Origin: an uncultured Saprospiraceae bacterium
GTDB lineage: Bacteria; Bacteroidota; Bacteroidia; Chitinophagales; Saprospiraceae
Direction of reading: 5' to 3'
DNA length: 59,270 nucleotides
Assembly (NCBI GenBank): GCA_937941095.1
Contig: CALDYJ010000003.1
Span: 1-59,270 of the forward strand
Below are positions 7,781-15,338 of this stretch, piece after piece. The notes under the pieces were generated by a model that saw only the letters and a program-made list of their open reading frames with translations, did no database searches and had not been told where the DNA came from. The position numbers were made by a program, and so were the translations under genes. The first letter of the stretch is position 1. Every line of letters starts with the position of its first letter.

Positions 7781-9217
7781 CTATTCAACCACTGAAACTT
7801 TAAGCATATTTGTTCGATGCCTTTTATTTAATGGCATACTACCAGTATTTACTATGATATCACCCGTTTTTAGGTGCTCATTTTGAACTAGAATACTTGT
7901 CACATCATCAATTGTTTCATCGGTAGTCGTAAATTTATCATAATAAAAGCCTTGCACACCCCAAACTAGGTTAAGTGTGGCAAGCATGCTATCCTGATCA
8001 GAAAATATATAGATTTTGCACTTTGGTCGATAACTGGAAACCTTGAAGGCGGTGTATCCTGAGCTTGTCATCCCCATAATTGCCTTTGCCTTTATATCTT
8101 CTGCTACCTTTGCTGCATTGAAACACACTGCATCAGAAAGAAAAGTTCTAGACTTTTTAGATGGAGTAGGTCTTGGAAATAAGACATATTCTTTTTCTGC
8201 TTCTTCTATGATGTTGTTCATTGCCTCAACTACTTTGACAGGGTGTTGACCAACGGAAGTTTCTCCACTAAGCATTACAGCGTCTGCACCATCTAAAACA
8301 GCATTGGCAACATCTGTAATTTCTGCACGTGTTGGAATGGGTGCAGTAATCATACTGTCAAGCATGTGTGTTGCTACAACAACTGGCCTAGCTCTTTGGA
8401 TACATTTTTTAATAATCATTTTTTGCAAAAGCGGAAGTTTTTCTATTGGTACTTCAATGCCTAAGTCTCCTCTAGCTACCATTATAGCATTGGATGCTTT
8501 TATTATTTTATCAAGTTTTTCAATGGCCTCAGGTTTTTCAATTTTGGCCATAAGTTTTGCAGGATGGTTTTTTGCCTTTACTCTTTTAGCAAGATCTTTC
8601 ATGTCCTTTGCACTTCTTACAAAAGATAAGGCGATCCAATTGACTGAAGGTTGGGTTAAGATGTATTCAAGGTCTTTCTCATCTTTCTCTGTTAAAGAAG
8701 GCAAAGAGATTTTTGTGTTAGGTAAATTAACGCCTTTTCTTGAAGACAAAATCCCTCCGAAAAGTACTTTTAATTTTACAAGATCTTTCTTGTTTGTTTC
8801 TAAGACTTCAAGCATAAGCTTGCCATCATCGATTAATACTTTTTCTCCTACTTTTACATCGCTAGCAAACTTTTTATAACTCATGTAAACCTTTTCCTTT
8901 GTACCTACACAAAGTTCATTGGTAAATTTGATGGTTTGTCCTTTTTTTAATTCGATGCCATTGTTTTCGATTTCTCCTACTCTTAGTTTTGGTCCTTGTA
9001 AATCTGCAAGGATTCCAATGTGAAGATTGTATTTTTCATTGATGTAAGTAATTCTATTCATTACTTCCTCATGATCTTGATGGGTACCATGCGAAAAATT
9101 TAACCTAAAAACGTCCACTCCTGCTTTTACAAGCTCCAGTAATGTTTCATAGGAGCTTGATGCTGGACCAACTGTAGCTAATATTTTGGTACTTTGATGC
9201 TCTATTCGTTCTATCAT
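7781..9217 (-). CDS. pyk: Pyruvate kinase
   Basis: Last step of glycolysis: phosphoenolpyruvate plus ADP gives pyruvate plus ATP. The 478 residues cover the whole family. Visible motifs are KILATVGPASSS at the start, FRLNFSHG (substrate and K+ site), the B domain with LRVGEIENNGIELKKGQT, KIEKPEAIEKLDKII with the catalytic Lys, MVARGDLGIEVP (Mg-binding), MLDSMI then PTRAEITDVANAVLDG and MLSGETSVG. The C-terminal regulatory domain (about 350-478) is complete. It is transcribed alone, divergent from acpP, with 284 bp between them. No TAnnTTTG promoter could be fixed with confidence. Confidence 0.97.
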   Translation of the reverse strand: MIERIEHQSTKILATVGPASSSYETLLELVKAGVDVFRLNFSHGTHQDHEEVMNRITYINEKYNLHIGILADLQGPKLRVGEIENNGIELKKGQTIKFTNELCVGTKEKVYMSYKKFASDVKVGEKVLIDDGKLMLEVLETNKKDLVKLKVLFGGILSSRKGVNLPNTKISLPSLTEKDEKDLEYILTQPSVNWIALSFVRSAKDMKDLAKRVKAKNHPAKLMAKIEKPEAIEKLDKIIKASNAIMVARGDLGIEVPIEKLPLLQKMIIKKCIQRARPVVVATHMLDSMITAPIPTRAEITDVANAVLDGADAVMLSGETSVGQHPVKVVEAMNNIIEEAEKEYVLFPRPTPSKKSRTFLSDAVCFNAAKVAEDIKAKAIMGMTSSGYTAFKVSSYRPKCKIYIFSDQDSMLATLNLVWGVQGFYYDKFTTTDETIDDVTSILVQNEHLKTGDIIVNTGSMPLNKRHRTNMLKVSVVE

Positions 9218-9500
9218 GAATTAAGTTTTATGATCATATGATTTTTGTAAAAGTCTCCTTTTTTATTGATTTAATAGCATGACTTAGTGTATTTAGTACA
9301 ATATAAAAGCAGAAATATTAACTGATTATAAAAACTATCTTTAGCTTTAAAGTGTATTATTTGGGGTATTACGTAAAATAGTAGCTTTCGGCCTATTAAA
9401 AATTGAATTAAAACTTTGGTTTTTGGCTATGTAATCTCTTATTTTACACTCAATTATTATTTAACCTCCCTGCAAGGGACAATTTAAATCGCAATATATT

Positions 9501-9740
9501 ATGGACATTGCAGAAAAAGTGACTAAAATCATCGTTGACAAGTTAGGTGTTGACGAAAGTGAAGTAACAAGAGAAGCTAATTTTACAGTGGATCTTGATG
9601 CAGATTCATTAGACACTGTTGAATTAATTATGGAATTCGAAAAAGAATTTGATATTTCAATTCCAGATGAAGAAGCTGAAAATATTCAAACAGTTGGTAA
9701 CGCAATAGATTATTTAGAAAAGCAAACAGCTACAAATTAA
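9501..9740 (+). CDS. acpP: Acyl carrier protein
   Basis: A 79-residue acidic protein carrying growing fatty acyl chains on a 4'-phosphopantetheine arm in the cytoplasm. The attachment site is Ser36 in the classic [12 protein letters not shown] motif. Four-helix length and low isoelectric point fit the family. fabF follows in the same direction about 105 bp downstream, the usual acpP-fabF-rnc order. A terminator-like hairpin lies between acpP and fabF, so acpP can be made in excess of the downstream enzyme. The ATG is preceded by a purine-poor AT stretch without a Shine-Dalgarno sequence, typical of the phylum. Confidence 0.97.
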   Translation: MDIAEKVTKIIVDKLGVDESEVTREANFTVDLDADSLDTVELIMEFEKEFDISIPDEEAENIQTVGNAIDYLEKQTATN

Positions 9741-9779
9741 TACATAAATTTAATTTGAACTTTAGTTAAACTAAAATTT

Positions 9780-9816
9780 ATCCACAAATCAGAATGGCTG
9801 GTTTGTGGATTTTTTT
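9780..9816 (+). terminator. Terminator or attenuator between acpP and fabF
   Basis: A 13-bp stem with one G-U pair (ATCCACAAATCAG against CTGGTTTGTGGAT), loop AATGG, then six T residues. It lies 40 bp after the acpP stop and 30 bp before the fabF start. It would end most acpP transcripts; fabF then needs read-through or a promoter inside this 30-bp space. Confidence 0.8.
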
Positions 9817-9845
9817 ATTGTATTTTTATGTTGTAATATTAACAT

Positions 9846-11093
9846 ATGAAAAGAGTAGTTGTTACTGGCCTTGGTGCCATCACTCCAATAGGAAATAACA
9901 TCCAAGCTTATACTGAAGCTCTGCAAAATGGTAAAAGCGGTGCAGCAATGATTTCGCTCTTCGATACGGAGGTGTTTAAAACAAAATTTGCTTGTGAAGT
10001 AAAAGATTTTAAAGCAGATGAAAGCATTGATCGAAAGTTGTCGAGAAGAATGGATAGGTTTTCTCACTTTGCCATGGTAGCCGCCGGCGAGGCAGTTAAT
10101 AATTCTGGAGTTTTAGAGAGTCCGTTTGAAGCTGAGCGAGCTGGTGTCATTTGGGCATCAGGAATTGGTGGATTAAAATCATTAGAACAAGATGTAGAAG
10201 AGTTTGAACGAGCAGGTAGGAAACGTCCAAGGTATAATCCTTTCATGATTCCAAAGATGATTGCTGATATAGCTGCAGGATACATTTCCATAAAATATGG
10301 TTTCAGAGGAATAAATTTTGCCACTGTTTCTGCCTGCGCATCTGCAAGTCATGCCATTAGTGTTGCAGCAGATACGATTAAATTAGATAAGGCAGATTTT
10401 ATTGTTTGCGGTGGTTCTGAAGCTGCTATTACCACAACAGGTATCGGTGGTTTCAACGCAATGAAAGCCTTAAGTGAAAGAAACGATGATCCAAGTACTG
10501 CATCTAGACCTTTTGATAAAGAAAGAGATGGATTTGTGTTAGGAGAAGGAGGAGGAGGAATTATTTTGGAAGAATACGAACATGCAAAGAAAAGAGGTGC
10601 TAAAATCTATGCTGAGCTCGGAGGTTCAGGAGCTACAGCTGATGCTTATCACATTACCGCACCTCACCCAGAAGGTATAGGGGCAAGTGGTGTGATGAAA
10701 ATGGCACTTCGAGATGCTAAGATGAATCATAATGAAATTGACTATGTAAACGTGCATGGGACTTCAACTCCTCTAGGAGATATTGCAGAGACTAAGGCAA
10801 TACTTAATGTCTTTGGAGATCATGCCTATAATTTAAACATTAGTTCTACAAAATCTATGACTGGCCATTTATTAGGTGCTGCAGGAGCTGTCGAAGCAAT
10901 CGCAGGTATCCTGGCCTTAAATCATGGATTTATTCCTCCCACTATAAATCATTTTACGGACGATCCCGAAATAGATGGAAAATTGAATTTTACCTTTAAT
11001 ACCGCTCAAGAACGCGATATTAACGCCATGTTGAGCAACACTTTTGGTTTTGGAGGTCACAATTCGTCAATTATTTTCAAAAAGTTGGTATAA
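9846..11093 (+). CDS. fabF: Beta-ketoacyl-ACP synthase II
   Basis: Condensing enzyme that adds malonyl-ACP carbons to acyl-ACP in fatty acid elongation. The 415 residues start MKRVVVTGLGAITPIGN, the family N-terminus. The Cys-His-His triad is visible: Cys163 in VSACASASHAI, His in NVHGTSTPLGD (about 304) and His in STKSMTGHLLGAAG (about 340). The C-terminal NTFGFGGHNSSIIFK glycine-rich strand is intact. It lies between acpP and rnc in the common Bacteroidota order. Confidence 0.97.
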   Translation: MKRVVVTGLGAITPIGNNIQAYTEALQNGKSGAAMISLFDTEVFKTKFACEVKDFKADESIDRKLSRRMDRFSHFAMVAAGEAVNNSGVLESPFEAERAGVIWASGIGGLKSLEQDVEEFERAGRKRPRYNPFMIPKMIADIAAGYISIKYGFRGINFATVSACASASHAISVAADTIKLDKADFIVCGGSEAAITTTGIGGFNAMKALSERNDDPSTASRPFDKERDGFVLGEGGGGIILEEYEHAKKRGAKIYAELGGSGATADAYHITAPHPEGIGASGVMKMALRDAKMNHNEIDYVNVHGTSTPLGDIAETKAILNVFGDHAYNLNISSTKSMTGHLLGAAGAVEAIAGILALNHGFIPPTINHFTDDPEIDGKLNFTFNTAQERDINAMLSNTFGFGGHNSSIIFKKLV

Positions 11094-11232
11094 AAGAGAT
11101 ATTTTTAGCCAACCAATTTCTTTATTGGTCGTAATCAATCCTATAGTCTTCCATATCTATTCAAAAGAGAGGTCAATGAATAGTGATTCTTTATTTAAAG
11201 AACACTCAGCGTATTTTGAAAAATAAAATTAA

Positions 11233-11982
11233 TTGAGATTTTTATTCAGGTATTATAATTTATTTCTTTCAGCCGATAAACAGCTGGCCAAGAAGTTGAA
11301 ATCACTTCTCGGTTTTACTCCTGCAAATTTGGAACTGTTCAAATTAGCATTTTCGCATAAATCCAATTCCTCAGAAAAATCTTATGCTATTCAAAACAAT
11401 GAGAGACTTGAATATTTAGGCGATGCAGTTTTAGGCACTATTGTAGCCGAATACCTTTTTAAAAAATACCCAAACGGCAATGAAGGGTTCTTGACTAAAA
11501 TGCGTTCAAAAATTGTCCAAAGAAAATCATTAAACAACATTGGCGATAAAATGGGGCTTGATATGATTCTTTCCGAATTTAATACCACTAGATTATCTAG
11601 ATCAATGCTAGGTAATGCAGTTGAAGCCTTGGTTGGTGCTGTATATTTGGAAAGAGGTTACGTCAGAACAAAAAAGTTTATCATTCAAAAAATATTGCGA
11701 AATTACATTGACATTCATGAACTCGAAACTGTAGATGAAAATTACAAAAGTCAATTGCTTGAATGGTGCCAAAAAAATGGACAAATGGTCAGCTACAAAG
11801 TAATCGCTCGATACAAATTCGAAAAAAGAGATAGATTCAAAGTTGCCGTTTTAATCGATGGCGCAAAAGTAGCAATCGCAGATGATTTCAATAAAAAATC
11901 AGCAGAGCAGATGGCTTCAGCTAGAGCAATGAGCTCTATGGGCATTACCAATGATCCAAGCAATGGTCAAAAACAAAACTAA
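11233..11982 (+). CDS. rnc: Ribonuclease III
   Basis: Double-strand-specific endoribonuclease that processes rRNA precursors and structured mRNAs. The catalytic domain has the signature NERLEYLGDAVLGTIVAEYLF (Mg-binding Glu and Asp) and the second acidic site GNAVEALVGAVYLE. The C-terminal third (about 160-240) fits a double-stranded RNA-binding domain, with the closing KKSAEQMASARAM helix. The 249-residue frame starts with TTG; this start gives the N-terminal LFLSADKQLAKKLKSLLGF region usual in the phylum, and no ATG occurs before the catalytic region. The TTG start may limit expression, and rnc often controls its own mRNA. It is 140 bp downstream of fabF and only 2 bp upstream of the next gene. 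Confidence 0.93.
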   Translation: MRFLFRYYNLFLSADKQLAKKLKSLLGFTPANLELFKLAFSHKSNSSEKSYAIQNNERLEYLGDAVLGTIVAEYLFKKYPNGNEGFLTKMRSKIVQRKSLNNIGDKMGLDMILSEFNTTRLSRSMLGNAVEALVGAVYLERGYVRTKKFIIQKILRNYIDIHELETVDENYKSQLLEWCQKNGQMVSYKVIARYKFEKRDRFKVAVLIDGAKVAIADDFNKKSAEQMASARAMSSMGITNDPSNGQKQN

Positions 11983-11984
11983 GT

Positions 11985-12935
11985 TTGTCCGATTCTTCCA
12001 TAGCTAATTTTCCTTTTCCTGATCAATCAAGAATCACTTTAATGCAAAGTGGGGCAACAGAAATGTTGAATTGGCTAAATGATCTGGTCAAAACAGGTTG
12101 TGCTAATCTTCCTTCCTACAAAGAAGATTTTTGGGAAGGTATCTCAAAAAGAATGGTTGATGGGAAGTTAAATGGTCTTAGCAATAGGGTAAAGAAGATT
12201 AAAACTATTGTCCAAGGAAAAGATGATTGGGAAGAATTTGTACTTAAGGAAATTTCAGACCTCAACTTAATTGCTAAAGCATTGCTTGCTCTTGATAATT
12301 TTTCTAAAACAGAGCAAATCACTTACTTGAATGCAGCAGGTTTTAACATTACCAAAAAACATCTCCAAAATACGCCCACTCAATCAGATCTTTGGCAAAT
12401 CCTAGCGGTAGCAAATTGGACCGATGATAGAATTAAAGTTAGGCAAACTTGGTTGCAAGGTGTTCAATCCAAGTTAATGGGTATGATCTTAGAATATGCC
12501 TGGGGTAAACAAGAATTTATGGTAAATTGGGAAGCCGGTAAAATGTTTAACGGTGAAGTAAAGTTATATCCATCTACTTATCCTACCCGTCTAATGGTTC
12601 ATACTTACCAACATGTTGATAAGTATGTTGAAAACTATTCCGCCTATCCAAACATTGATTCATTCTTACAAGCATATGCAAAGGCTATTTTATTGAATCC
12701 TCTTCTTTCGGAATTTCCGCTTTGTTTGAAAAATGTAAGACTTGATGCTTCAAGTGAAAATTTATTCCTTGTAGATCAAGAAGCAAAGAGCATGGAATGT
12801 ACTTGCGAAGAAAACATTAAATGGGCACTACTTTCTGTGAGTGCTGGAAATACAATTAAGATTTTTGCAACTTGGAACGGGTTTCAATTAAAGCCAATGT
12901 CGGCGCTTGTGAAAAATCGCTTTGTGTCTTTATAG
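11985..12935 (+). CDS. Unknown protein resembling the C-terminal half of SWIM zinc-finger proteins
   Basis: A 316-residue cytoplasmic protein (no signal peptide, no membrane segment) starting at TTG two bases after rnc, so it is translationally coupled to it. The first two-thirds is helical. A segment around residues 165-205 (GMILEYAWGKQEF, then KMFNGEVKLYPSTYPTRLMV) resembles the region following the SWIM zinc finger in SWIM/YehQ-type proteins, where a G-Q-F turn is followed by a strand ending in YPS-x-P-x-R. The SWIM motif itself (CxCx(n)CxH) is absent; only a CTCEEN near residue 273 is Cys-rich. Such proteins usually travel with DUF5691, MoxR-type AAA and VWA genes; a DUF5691 gene is in this window but about 10 kb away. 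Function not known. Similarity is from pattern memory and moderately uncertain. Confidence 0.6.
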   Translation: MSDSSIANFPFPDQSRITLMQSGATEMLNWLNDLVKTGCANLPSYKEDFWEGISKRMVDGKLNGLSNRVKKIKTIVQGKDDWEEFVLKEISDLNLIAKALLALDNFSKTEQITYLNAAGFNITKKHLQNTPTQSDLWQILAVANWTDDRIKVRQTWLQGVQSKLMGMILEYAWGKQEFMVNWEAGKMFNGEVKLYPSTYPTRLMVHTYQHVDKYVENYSAYPNIDSFLQAYAKAILLNPLLSEFPLCLKNVRLDASSENLFLVDQEAKSMECTCEENIKWALLSVSAGNTIKIFATWNGFQLKPMSALVKNRFVSL

Positions 12936-12969
12936 TCTACGGTTAAAAGTTAAACGTTAATGGTTCTGA
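12935..12969. repeat. Five tandem GTY-type heptamers
   Basis: Directly after the stop of the preceding gene there are five exact-phase heptads, GTCTACG, GTTAAAA, GTTAAAC, GTTAATG and GTTCTGA. They share the 7-bp period and the GT start with the tracts beside purQ. The next gene is convergent and starts its 3' end at 12992, so the tract sits between two 3' ends. Confidence 0.5.
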
Positions 12970-12991
12970 TGTTGGTAAATGAGACGTAGGA

Positions 12992-13876
12992 TTATTCAAT
13001 CAACTCATAAATCATTTCTAAAATCATTTCTGGTTTTGTGAATGGGATCAGATGGTTTTCATTTTCAAGAATTTTTAGCTCCAGTAAATGAGCTGGAATT
13101 TCGTTTTTGCTAAAAATTGCATTTTCAATAGGTGCGATCCTATCTTTTTTTCCATGAATATGAGTGATAGGTACTTTAAGATTTGCCCAGATTGATTTTA
13201 TTTTTAACAATTCATGAGCATGCTCAAATTTTTCATCACCTGCAACTTTTGTAGCTTTTGGAAGAATCCACCTGGTTGCCTTCCACTTACAAAAATGAGC
13301 AAACCAGAAAATCTTTTCATGAGCAGGATCAATGACAGGAGCAATCATGACGACTCGATCGATTAAGCTTGGATGGTCATGTGCACATTTTGCTGCAATA
13401 GGCCCTCCATAGGAGTGGCCAATTAATAGAACCCGCTTTGCAGGATTATTTTCTAGTACCCAGGCAATAAAAGCGACTTGTTCCTGAATGCCAACAGAAT
13501 TACCGTAATCAGAATATCCATATCCTATGCGGTCAACTGATATTATACTCGCTCTCTGAAGCAATGTCGAATCACTCAAATAAGTATTGAAAGCATCTGA
13601 AGCTCCAGGAGCTCCATGAATAAATACCAAAAGATGATCTGAAAGGTCTCTCTCTTGTCCGGTTTTGATGTATCGAATGTTTTTATCCTTCCATTTAAGA
13701 TTATTGATTTGATAATCAATTCCTTCCTCTTTAAAATATTGGGCTACCTCAAGATCGTTTATTCTAAAATCACCAACAATATTTATGGCGATTACTAAAA
13801 CCAGTAAAGCTATTGTAGTGAAAATCGACAAAATTTTTAGTACTGCTCTGAACTTAGGTTTTTTAAACATGTTCAA
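12992..13876 (-). CDS. Membrane-anchored alpha/beta hydrolase
   Basis: A 294-residue protein with one N-terminal hydrophobic segment (about 13-34, FRAVLKILSIFTTIALLVLV) that anchors it or acts as a signal. The alpha/beta hydrolase core has the oxyanion motif FIHGAPG, the nucleophile elbow GHSYGGP (Ser about 158), an acid candidate in HGKKDRIAP, and His in ENENHLIPF near the end. The reaction is a hydrolysis of an ester, amide or similar bond; the substrate cannot be told. The gene converges with the SWIM-like gene and faces the ECF sigma-factor gene divergently. A second Met at codon 3 is an equally good start. Confidence 0.85.
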   Translation of the reverse strand: MNMFKKPKFRAVLKILSIFTTIALLVLVIAINIVGDFRINDLEVAQYFKEEGIDYQINNLKWKDKNIRYIKTGQERDLSDHLLVFIHGAPGASDAFNTYLSDSTLLQRASIISVDRIGYGYSDYGNSVGIQEQVAFIAWVLENNPAKRVLLIGHSYGGPIAAKCAHDHPSLIDRVVMIAPVIDPAHEKIFWFAHFCKWKATRWILPKATKVAGDEKFEHAHELLKIKSIWANLKVPITHIHGKKDRIAPIENAIFSKNEIPAHLLELKILENENHLIPFTKPEMILEMIYELIE

Positions 13877-14046
13877 ATGTAAAGAGAAATTAAACTAAAA
13901 TCGTTCGTCCTGATAGGAGACCTATTGGTCCAATAAAAATAAATGTTGAATGAAAAATGCCTTATTTACAGGCATTACCTACCACTCTTTAGACTTTATT
14001 AATCTTTTCTTAACAGAATTTAACACACAGAGTAAAATAGATGTTG

Positions 14047-14054
14047 TAACTTTG
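14047..14054 (+). promoter_or_regulatory. Possible -7 promoter element of the ECF sigma gene
   Basis: TAACTTTG matches the Bacteroidota -7 consensus TAnnTTTG exactly and lies about 83 bp before the sigma-factor ATG. The expected TTTG about 19-21 bp upstream is not clear, so this is a half-supported promoter. Confidence 0.35.
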
Positions 14055-14136
14055 GTGTTATAACATTGATTGTTTTTATGAATGAGATTAATTCAGCGAT
14101 TCAATCAAGATTTTATCACATTTTTAAATTTTTAGC

Positions 14137-14649
14137 ATGAGTACAACTGAATTTTATAGGTTCATAGACGATGTTCAGTCTCCACTAGAGTCATTTGCTT
14201 TAAGCTTGACAAAAGATCTGGAAGATTCAAGAGACCTCTTTCAGGAAACTGTATTCAAAGCATTGAAGAACAAAGACAAGTTTAGATTAGGGACCAATTT
14301 CAAAGCATGGATTATGACCCTAATGCGAAACACCTTCATAAATGAATACAGAAGAAAGAAAAGAAGTAGCATAACTACAGCTCCAACTGATAGTTTTTAC
14401 TTTAATGCGAATACTCCGGCAACCATTGTCAAAAACCAAGGAGTTTCCAACATGGCAGTAGATGAATTAATGGGTATGTTGGACAGTATTGATGATAAAC
14501 TTAGAGAACCGTTTTGGATGTATTACCTAGGTATGAGCTATCAAGAAATAGCAGATGCCTTAGAAGCACCATTAGGAACAATAAAAAGTCGCATATTTTT
14601 TGCAAGAAAAGAATTGCAAGGCAAAGCACTAGCAGCAGGTTTGAGATAA
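14137..14649 (+). CDS. ECF-type RNA polymerase sigma factor
   Basis: A 170-residue sigma-70 family protein with only regions 2 and 4. Region 2: DSRDLFQETVFKALKNKDKF, then FKAWIMTLMRNTFINEYRRKKR (-10 recognition and core binding). Region 4: MYYLGMSYQEIADALEAPLGTIKSRIFFARKEL, a clear helix-turn-helix for the -35 element. No anti-sigma factor gene is next to it: the following gene is a MarR regulator on the same strand beyond a strong terminator. Control may therefore be transcriptional or by an anti-sigma factor elsewhere; this type is common in the phylum without a partner. Confidence 0.92.
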   Translation: MSTTEFYRFIDDVQSPLESFALSLTKDLEDSRDLFQETVFKALKNKDKFRLGTNFKAWIMTLMRNTFINEYRRKKRSSITTAPTDSFYFNANTPATIVKNQGVSNMAVDELMGMLDSIDDKLREPFWMYYLGMSYQEIADALEAPLGTIKSRIFFARKELQGKALAAGLR

Positions 14650-14661
14650 CAAATAAGTATT

Positions 14662-14700
14662 CTGGATTGAGTCTTTATAAGGCTCGATTCAGAGTTTTTC
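14662..14700 (+). terminator. Terminator after the ECF sigma gene
   Basis: A 14-bp stem with three G-U pairs (CTGGATTGAGTCTT against AAGGCTCGATTCAG), a 3-nt loop TAT, then AGTTTTTC. It begins 12 bp after the stop codon and separates the sigma gene from the MarR gene. Confidence 0.75.
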
Positions 14701-14722
14701 TTTCAAGGATTAATATTAAAAC

Positions 14723-15172
14723 ATGAAGATTGAAAAAGAAATCAATCAGACAAAGCCCTTTAAAAGCAATCACCATCGGGCACTAATTAATCTGATATTT
14801 ACATCCAATTGGATGTCAGGTAGGATAAGGAATCAACTCAAACCCTTTGATGTAACGCTTCAACAATATAATGTACTAAGAATTTTACGTGGAGCAGGTA
14901 AAGCGATTTCAACCTCTTGTATAAGGGGAAGAATGGTTGAGAAAATGGCCGATACCTCGAGACTAGTTGAAAGATTGTGTACAAAGGGGTGGGTAAATAG
15001 AGAAGCTTGCTGTTCAGACAAAAGATTAGTCGATATCACAATTTCACAAGAAGGAATCGAAATGATCGAAAGTATAGAATCTCAAGTAAACATGATTGAA
15101 GACATCACTAAAAACCTAAATCCTCAGGAAGCTAAAATTTTAAGCGAACTCTTAGATAAACTAAGAGGTTAA
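14723..15172 (+). CDS. MarR-family transcriptional regulator
   Basis: A 149-residue winged-helix repressor. The segment LKPFDVTLQQYNVLRILRGAGK is followed by the recognition helix area and the wing (TSRLVERLCTKGWVNREACCSDKRLVDITIS, with the conserved D-x-R). C-terminal helices form the dimer interface. Such proteins bind 16-22 bp palindromes as dimers and are released by small ligands. Two identical-core palindromes lie 73 and 125 bp after its stop, in front of an acyl-CoA dehydrogenase gene, so control of that gene is a reasonable inference. A Cys pair in the wing (EACCSD) could make it redox-sensitive. No matching palindrome was found in its own upstream region. Confidence 0.9.
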   Translation: MKIEKEINQTKPFKSNHHRALINLIFTSNWMSGRIRNQLKPFDVTLQQYNVLRILRGAGKAISTSCIRGRMVEKMADTSRLVERLCTKGWVNREACCSDKRLVDITISQEGIEMIESIESQVNMIEDITKNLNPQEAKILSELLDKLRG

Positions 15173-15244
15173 ATGCCTACAATAAATCACCTCTATTGGT
15201 ATAAAAATTGTCTTTTATACCGTAAACACGACTAACTCAAGTCA

Positions 15245-15266
15245 TTTTAGCGAAATTTCGCTAAAA
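15245..15266. promoter_or_regulatory. Operator 1: perfect 22-bp palindrome
   Basis: Two mirror arms TTTTAGCGAAA and TTTCGCTAAAA meet without a spacer. The core TTTAGCGAA plus its mirror is shared with operator 2. It is in the space between the MarR gene and the acyl-CoA dehydrogenase start, centred about 83 bp before the ATG. Confidence 0.85.
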
Positions 15267-15296
15267 ATCCTTTACTAAACACTCATTTTTATATAT

Positions 15297-15318
15297 ATTT
15301 AGCGAATATTCGCTAAAT
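15297..15318. promoter_or_regulatory. Operator 2: perfect 22-bp palindrome
   Basis: Arms ATTTAGCGAAT and ATTCGCTAAAT. Its centre is 52 bp from that of operator 1, five DNA turns, so both sites lie on the same face of the helix. The left arm overlaps a TATATATTTAG stretch that may be the -7 region; a bound repressor would block transcription of the dehydrogenase gene that starts 20 bp downstream. Confidence 0.85.
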
Positions 15319-15338
15319 CTCATTTCAATTCAATAAAA

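Noticed and set aside
8304..8879. Long antisense ORF inside pyk
   Set aside because: The sense strand encodes a fully conserved pyruvate kinase; the antisense frame is a by-product of its codon use.
11044..11226. Small ORF between fabF and rnc
   Set aside because: It overlaps the fabF end in another frame, has no recognisable start context and its composition fits a shadow frame.
12992..13876. Haloalkane dehalogenase or epoxide hydrolase assignment for the alpha/beta hydrolase
   Set aside because: The nucleophile is Ser in GHSYGG, not Asp, so these subfamilies do not fit.
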